From the NCBI RefSeq assembly GCF_040581485.1, contig NC_090131.1, forward strand, positions 22,208,532 through 22,272,531: a DNA stretch of 64,000 nucleotides, written 5' to 3'. The position numbers and the translations under genes were made by a program. The notes beneath the pieces were generated by a model that was not told the origin of the DNA, did not search any database, and saw nothing but the letters and a program-made list of their open reading frames with translations. Source of the stretch: Linepithema humile. Taxonomy: Eukaryota > Arthropoda > Insecta > Hymenoptera > Formicidae. Below, in pieces: positions 59,550 through 64,000 of this stretch; the stretch's first letter is position 1; the number at the start of each line of letters is the position of its first letter.

Positions 59550-59880
59550 TATATTAGGTTATTTAAAAAATTTGTAATAATTTTTATAATAAAATTGAAA
59601 ACTATTTTTATATGTTTAGAGTCATCTTTGTTCAGTAATATATGCACCATTGTTTTCGACAACTTTTGGCCATCTTTAACAACTTGTGCATACATTATTA
59701 AATAAAGATATATAAACATATAAAAATTGTTTTCAATTCTGTCATCAAAAAATTCTACAAACTCTCTGAATAATTCAATATATTTTGTTCTGATCTGTCA
59801 ATCACATGAAATACATTTAGGAAATATTCCAGGATTAAATATTCATCAACGCATCTAAGTCCTAGCCTATCCATTTTAAG
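59550..59880 (-). mobile_element. mariner-like element remnant
   Basis: TATTAGGTTATTTAAAAAAT resembles a mariner terminal repeat. The following GAGTCATCTTTGTTCAGTAA...TTTTCGACAACTTTTGGCCATC stretch resembles the 3' coding end of insect mariner transposases read on the minus strand. The opposite end and an intact transposase frame are absent. Confidence 0.45.
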
Positions 59881-60314
59881 ATAATGAATCGAAGAAATAG
59901 TGTACCTTTTATAATTTTATTCAAAGTATTCTGGTGTATGATTATATTTTTAATATTATATGATTAATATTTAATATATATGGATTCAAAGGGCTATTAG
60001 ACTGATGAAAGTTGCTTCAACTTCGGGCTCAATCAAAATCAAAATTAGAAACACTGCTTTTTTTTAATGTATTAGTAACACATAATTAAATTTAATATAA
60101 ATTAAAACTAAAAAAATAAGTACTTCGTTCTTTTAAAAACAAATGCACGTACAACTCAAAATACTTTTAAAAAATACAAGAGAATAAAACTTTGATATAA
60201 CTACTATAAGGCAATAAAAATTATACGACCTGCAAAGTGTCTCGCGTTTATATATTTTTACACCATTATTTGATCCATTATCTTAATAATAAAAGACAAA
60301 TTAAACTAACTCAC

Positions 60315-60365
60315 CGATTGATGCGCAGCAGCGGAGTTGTCGTTCTGTTGATCTGCATAGTTGAT
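60315..60365 (-). CDS. probable internal exon, 17 codons (possible 5' extension of the A4GALT-like gene)
   Basis: The minus-strand segment is bounded by TTTTACAG and GTGAGT and encodes INYADQQNDNSAAAHQS in phase 0. A weak AG at about 55609 would splice it in phase to RDFKASLIRSELQCDD...MPKAK of the type II gene. That join is inference. Confidence 0.4.
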
Positions 60366-60643
60366 CTGTAAAATACGAAATAAATCAAAATTATAGCAGC
60401 GTTCACAATATGAAATATTTGTGAAATCATAAAAAATATTGAGTACATCGAACTTTTAATTCGTTTTCTAAGCAAATATGTAATAAAAGAATTATTAAAA
60501 AAGTTTAATTATTTAAATAGAAAGTAAAAAAATATGCGAATAAATTCTAATAATGATAAATATTAACTAATGTGAATTTTTTGTCTTTCAAATATTTTAA
60601 TGTGTGTACAATATTTTCAACAAATAAATGAATTATTGCTTAC

Positions 60644-60760
60644 CGTAAAGTTGCTCCGCCGGCGCCCGATGCTCCTCCTGAGCCTCCTCCTCCTCTCAGT
60701 GGTCCTTCGAAGCACTCACATTGAATCTCACGCGTTCGCGGCGCATGCATTGCTCGCATG
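60644..60760 (-). CDS. probable upstream exon, Gly/Arg-rich, minus strand
   Basis: Ends in ACG|GTAAGC at 60644. The phase-0 reading that fits the next exon ends IGRRRSNFT. Another frame gives an attractive GGGGSGGASGAGGATL run starting from MHAPRTREIQ, but it would join out of phase. The frame is therefore unresolved. The region to 60930 is CpG-rich and could be the promoter. Confidence 0.3.
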
Positions 60761-60930
60761 CGTACCTGAATACGAAAATCGCGCGATACTTAAAACGGCA
60801 CTCCCGACATCACAGGCGAATCGAACCGAATTGTCCAAGCTGTGACGTTACGCGCGAATTCCGTCCGCGTTTCAGACGACCACATTTACCAATTGGGGCA
60901 CGATTCTCTCAAAACAGAAGGCAAAGATAA

Positions 60931-61320
60931 GCTTGAAGAAGATGAGGTGATTAGTCATCCAATCAACCGACTAGATACAAGACATCTGAAAAGCAATCGG
61001 TAGCGTTTGACTAACTCCGGTAGCCGTCCTCGACTACCTTTGACAGTCCGGCTATCTGTACAACTAGCGCGCTGCACGTAGAACCGAAGATTGCCCTGCC
61101 GTAGTGGAGATTTTATGATTGAAACCGACCTTTCCCTCCCCCGAGCCAAGCCTAAAGTCAAAAAAAATCGTGTCCCAATATTTGTCATACAGCAAAAATG
61201 CGTTCATCTATAGATTCGCTATAACTCTCGGCATTAACGGCACTCCCGACGCGCATTTTGTTATACTATACGACGGAACGAATATATTTTGTAGCACCGA
61301 TTACACGCACAAAGTTGATC
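60931..61320. other. moderately GC-rich spacer carrying a duplicated acceptor
   Basis: On the minus strand TTTTACAG|ATCAAC ends at 61319, matching the acceptor of the exon at 60365. The word AACGGCACTCCCGAC occurs both at about 60798 and about 61241. This marks a local duplication rather than a clear gene. Confidence 0.35.
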
Positions 61321-61685
61321 TGTAAAATAAAAAAATAAATGCAGATTAGTGTTTGAAATAATTAATATTTATAAAATAATTACTGCGCACATTAAACTTT
61401 ATATTCGTTTATTTATGCACACGTCTAAACAAAGAATTAAATTTTTAAATTTAAATTTAACTCAAATTTACTTGAAATAAATTAAGGAATATAATTGTAT
61501 TATTCACTTATGCTTCTGAAGCTTTGTTATATCATATTGTGATCATTCTGTGTGTAATACGGATACATAGTTCTATCTTTTATTTTAATCAAAATAGCTC
61601 TTTGATTGAAACAATACTGGTGTTTTAAATCAGTCCCTGCACTATTATTTTTAAAAAATAACGTTTTTAACGATAAATTACTTAC

Positions 61686-61730
61686 CACAATGTTGTTTTG
61701 CCGTCGCCTGATGCCTCCTAGGCCCCCTAG
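61686..61730 (-). pseudogene. duplicate of the 60.64-kb exon end
   Basis: The plus-strand text CTTACCACAATGTTGTTTTGCCGTCGCC aligns with CTTACCGTAAAGTTGCTCCGCCGGCGCC at 60639, including the donor. On the minus strand it reads IRRRQNNIV against IGRRRSNFT. The adjoining retroelement probably truncated it. Confidence 0.35.
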
Positions 61731-61734
61731 ACGG

Positions 61735-64000
61735 GCCGCATCCAGGTCGGTTGGGCCAAAGTAAGGGCCTTAATCCTCGAGGAGAGGCCCTTACAATGTT
61801 TTAGGAGCTGCAGAAAAAATAAAGGTGGGGGAGGCGGGAACCCCGGACGCGGCCTTGGCCCCCGCGTCAGCTCCCGCAGGAACGGTAATGGTGGTGGTGG
61901 GTGTTCCGAACGCGGCATTGGCCCCCGCGTCCGCCCCCACAGAAAACAACAAGGAGGTGGGCACATCGAGCGTGGCATTGGCCCCCGCGCCCGCCCAAAA
62001 ATCAATCGCGGAGGCGACCTCAGAGGAGGATGAGACCCCCTGGATTAAGCCGAAGGAGGAGAGGCCCAAGGGGGACTTTGAACGGCGTGGTGTTGGCAAA
62101 CACAAGCCAACACCGACCGCTAAGGAGTCAGAGGTGATCAGCAACTGGAAGATTCCGACTAGGGCCGTGCCACCCTTAAGGATCCTCCAGGCGAATGTGA
62201 ACCACTCCGCCGTGGCACAGGATTTGTTCCTACAAACCATGGCGGAGGGTGGATTTGAATTGGGGGTGGCCACGGAGCTCTACTGGAGGACCACCCCCAT
62301 TGGTTTACGGATCCCACGGGTGAGGGGGTCGCCATCTACTGGCGGCCCACCGCAAACTTCTTCCCAAGCTCCAAGTTTGGGGCCGGGCTGGGCTACGTAA
62401 CGGTGGAGTGGGAGGATTATTTTATCCTCGGGTGTTACGTCTTACCGAGGTGGAAGCTCCCCTCCTTTAAAACCTTCCTGTCAGGGCTTGGGGACTGCAT
62501 TCGTAGATGCCTCTCCCGACCCACCATTGTTGCGGGGGATTTCAACACCTGGTCGATGTTATGGAATTCTTCGCGAACCGACAGGAGGGGGGGGAGATAG
62601 GGCGGCGGCACTCGGCCTGTGTCTGTTAAACACAGGCTCGAGGAGCACCTGCGTGCGTACCCGGGGGGAGTCCATCGTGGATCTCACGTAGACTTCTCCG
62701 TCGGCCGCACGCGGGGTTACGGGTTGGAGGGTGGAAGAAGACCTGGACTCGGGTTCCGATCATCGATATATCGTGATCGAGGCCTCGACCACCTCAACCG
62801 TAACGCTCGGCCGTCGCCGGCGTAGCACCCCGAAAAGGGGCTGGGTCCTTCGGAAGATGGAGGAGGACGTCCTGATGGCGGTTGTTTTGGCGGAATCCTA
62901 GCCGATGCCATCCGGTCAGGCCGTATACTTGGATCAGGAAGCCATGAGGGTCGTGGGCATGGTTGAAAACGCGTGTGACGCGTCCATGCCACGATCTAAA
63001 TGGTCCCCCAGTAGGACGATGCACTGGTGGACCGGGGAGATCGCCGAGCTTAGGCGTCTTTCCTCGGCCGCCAGGCGCAGATTCCTGCGAACACGCAGAA
63101 GAGGGGATCACGCCGAAACGACTATAGCTTTGGAGAGGTTTCGTGCGGCGCAAAATGCCCTCCGAGCCGCCATCGAAACAGCGAAGGCCAGGGTGTGAAA
63201 GGAGCTTATTTCCACCCTGGACCGGGAATCCGTGGGGACGTCTCTTCAAGATAGTTCTCAAGAAGTTGAAACCAAGGGCGCCCCCGACTGCAAAGAAACT
63301 TAAACCGGAATTTTTCGGGAATATTGTGGACACACTGTTCCTAGTAGGGGGAACTATCATCCCTCCCCCCCACGGTTGGGGAGGTGTGGCCCGAGGAGCC
63401 GGCAGTCTCGGCAGAGGAAATGTCCGCAGTGCGGGCCAGGCTTGGCGGTGCGGCCAAGGCGTCTAGACCCGACGGAACTCCCGGCAGGTCATGGGCCTTG
63501 GCGACGAGGGTGCTGGGCGATCGGATGGGGCGGCTGTTCACCGCCTGCCTCAGATCCGGTGCCTTCTCCTCGCGGTGGAGGAGAGCCAATCTGGTTCTCC
63601 TCCAAAAAGATGGCAAGCCGCCGGAGCAACCCTCCGCATACCGGCCTATATGCTTGCTGGATAAGGCGGGTAAGTTCTATGAGCGAGTAATCGTAGGACG
63701 CCTCGTTCAGCACCTGTCTCGGGATGGTCCCACTTCAAGTGATAAACAATACGGCTTCCGGGAGGGACGGTCGACTTTGGATGCAATACGCCACGTCTGT
63801 TTTTTCTCGGAGGCCGTAGTGGAGAAGGGGGGGGGAGGTGGCACTAGCGGTATTGTTGGATATTGTGAACGCCTTCAACTCCCTCCCCTGGGACTGTCTG
63901 GGGCAGCATTTGAACATCTTCAGCTGCTCCCGTATCTCCGGGCAGTCCTGTGGGACTACCTCCGGGGCAGAACGTTCGCATACAAGGACGGAACAGGCGC
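61735..64000 (+). pseudogene. R1-like non-LTR retrotransposon, decayed, continues past the window
   Basis: Composition changes abruptly to about 60% GC. A first frame (61825-62395) has three 20-residue Ala/Pro units containing LAPASAP. The apurinic-type endonuclease start follows (ILQANVNHSAVAQDLF...ELGVATE). After a frameshift the endonuclease continues as GYVTVEWEDYFILGCYVLP, VAGDFNTWSMLWNSSRTDRR and ALGLCLLNTGSRSTCVRTRG. The reverse transcriptase has GRLFTACLRSGAFSSRWRRA, DGKPPEQPSAYRPICLLDK, YGFREGRSTLDAIRHV and, after a slip in a G run, LLDIVNAFNSLPWDCL, an R1-clade palm block. Several frameshifts and the lack of one continuous ORF make it inactive. The 5' end is near 61735 and the 3' end is outside the window. 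Confidence 0.85.
61836..62020 (+). repeat. about 60-bp repeats inside the retroelement
   Basis: Three consecutive units share GC(G)GCNTTGGCCCCCGCG and encode ALAPASAP/ALAPAPA. An in-frame repeat expansion in the region before the endonuclease. Confidence 0.7.

Noticed and set aside
61727..62273. Minus-strand Pro/Arg- and Ala-rich frames in the retroelement
   Set aside because: They are antisense shadows of GC-rich repeats. The conserved endonuclease and RT text is on the plus strand.
1..64000. tRNA, rRNA or other structured RNA genes
   Set aside because: None was recognised by eye. A covariance-model search (tRNAscan-SE, Rfam) would be decisive.

Overview
The window is eukaryotic and almost certainly from an insect. 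It is AT-rich (I judge about 70% or more by eye, not computed) and rich in microsatellites. The genes have short exons separated by introns with GT...AG, and twice GC...AG, borders. An ABCH-type ABC transporter pair, a Penelope-like element, mariner- and piggyBac-like remnants and an R1-like non-LTR retrotransposon fit a hymenopteran, probably an ant. Exon borders below were worked out by hand from splice consensus, reading phase and, for the two ABC genes, exon-by-exon comparison between them.

Layout. 1-4.5 kb: no gene; a large foldback element at 3044-3771. 4.75-6.29 kb (+): complete four-exon Nmnat (NAD synthesis). 7.1 kb: a near-perfect 50-bp-arm hairpin. 7.76-11.76 kb (+): an intronless gene with a TATA box for a 1331-residue, charged, mostly disordered protein with internal repeats, Cys pairs and a PDZ-ligand-like tail. 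12.7-15.3 kb (+): a poorly resolved small gene with an Asn-rich end. 17.2-31.4 kb (-): a 15-exon ABCH half-transporter, with an unrelated secreted-protein gene nested on the opposite strand in its second intron (23.1-25.3 kb). 31.4-40.5 kb: divergent intergenic region with two TATA-containing promoter-like sites and a 5'-truncated Penelope-like element between 325-bp direct repeats. 40.5-50.26 kb (+): the second ABCH half-transporter, head-to-head with the first. 50.5-53.15 kb: two small multi-pass membrane proteins, divergent and apparently paralogous. 53.45-55.55 kb (-): a type II membrane protein resembling alpha-1,4-glycosyltransferases of the A4GALT type but lacking the DXD motif. 56-60 kb: TIR element, 71-bp tandem repeat array, piggyBac-like and mariner-like remnants. 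60.3-61.7 kb (-): a duplicated exon/splice cassette that may be the 5' part of the glycosyltransferase-like gene. 61.7-64 kb (+): GC-rich, frameshifted R1-like retrotransposon running off the window.

Functionally, the core is a locally duplicated ABCH pair. Insect ABCH proteins have been linked to export of lipids to the cuticle. It is flanked by a housekeeping NAD gene and several fast-evolving, unassigned genes. The most unusual points are: two GC-AG introns in one ABCH gene, one of which the paralogue lacks; a nested gene whose long reading frame is interrupted by one TGA that an alternative intron would remove; a glycosyltransferase-like protein without its metal-binding motif; and a Penelope-like insertion bounded by very long direct repeats.
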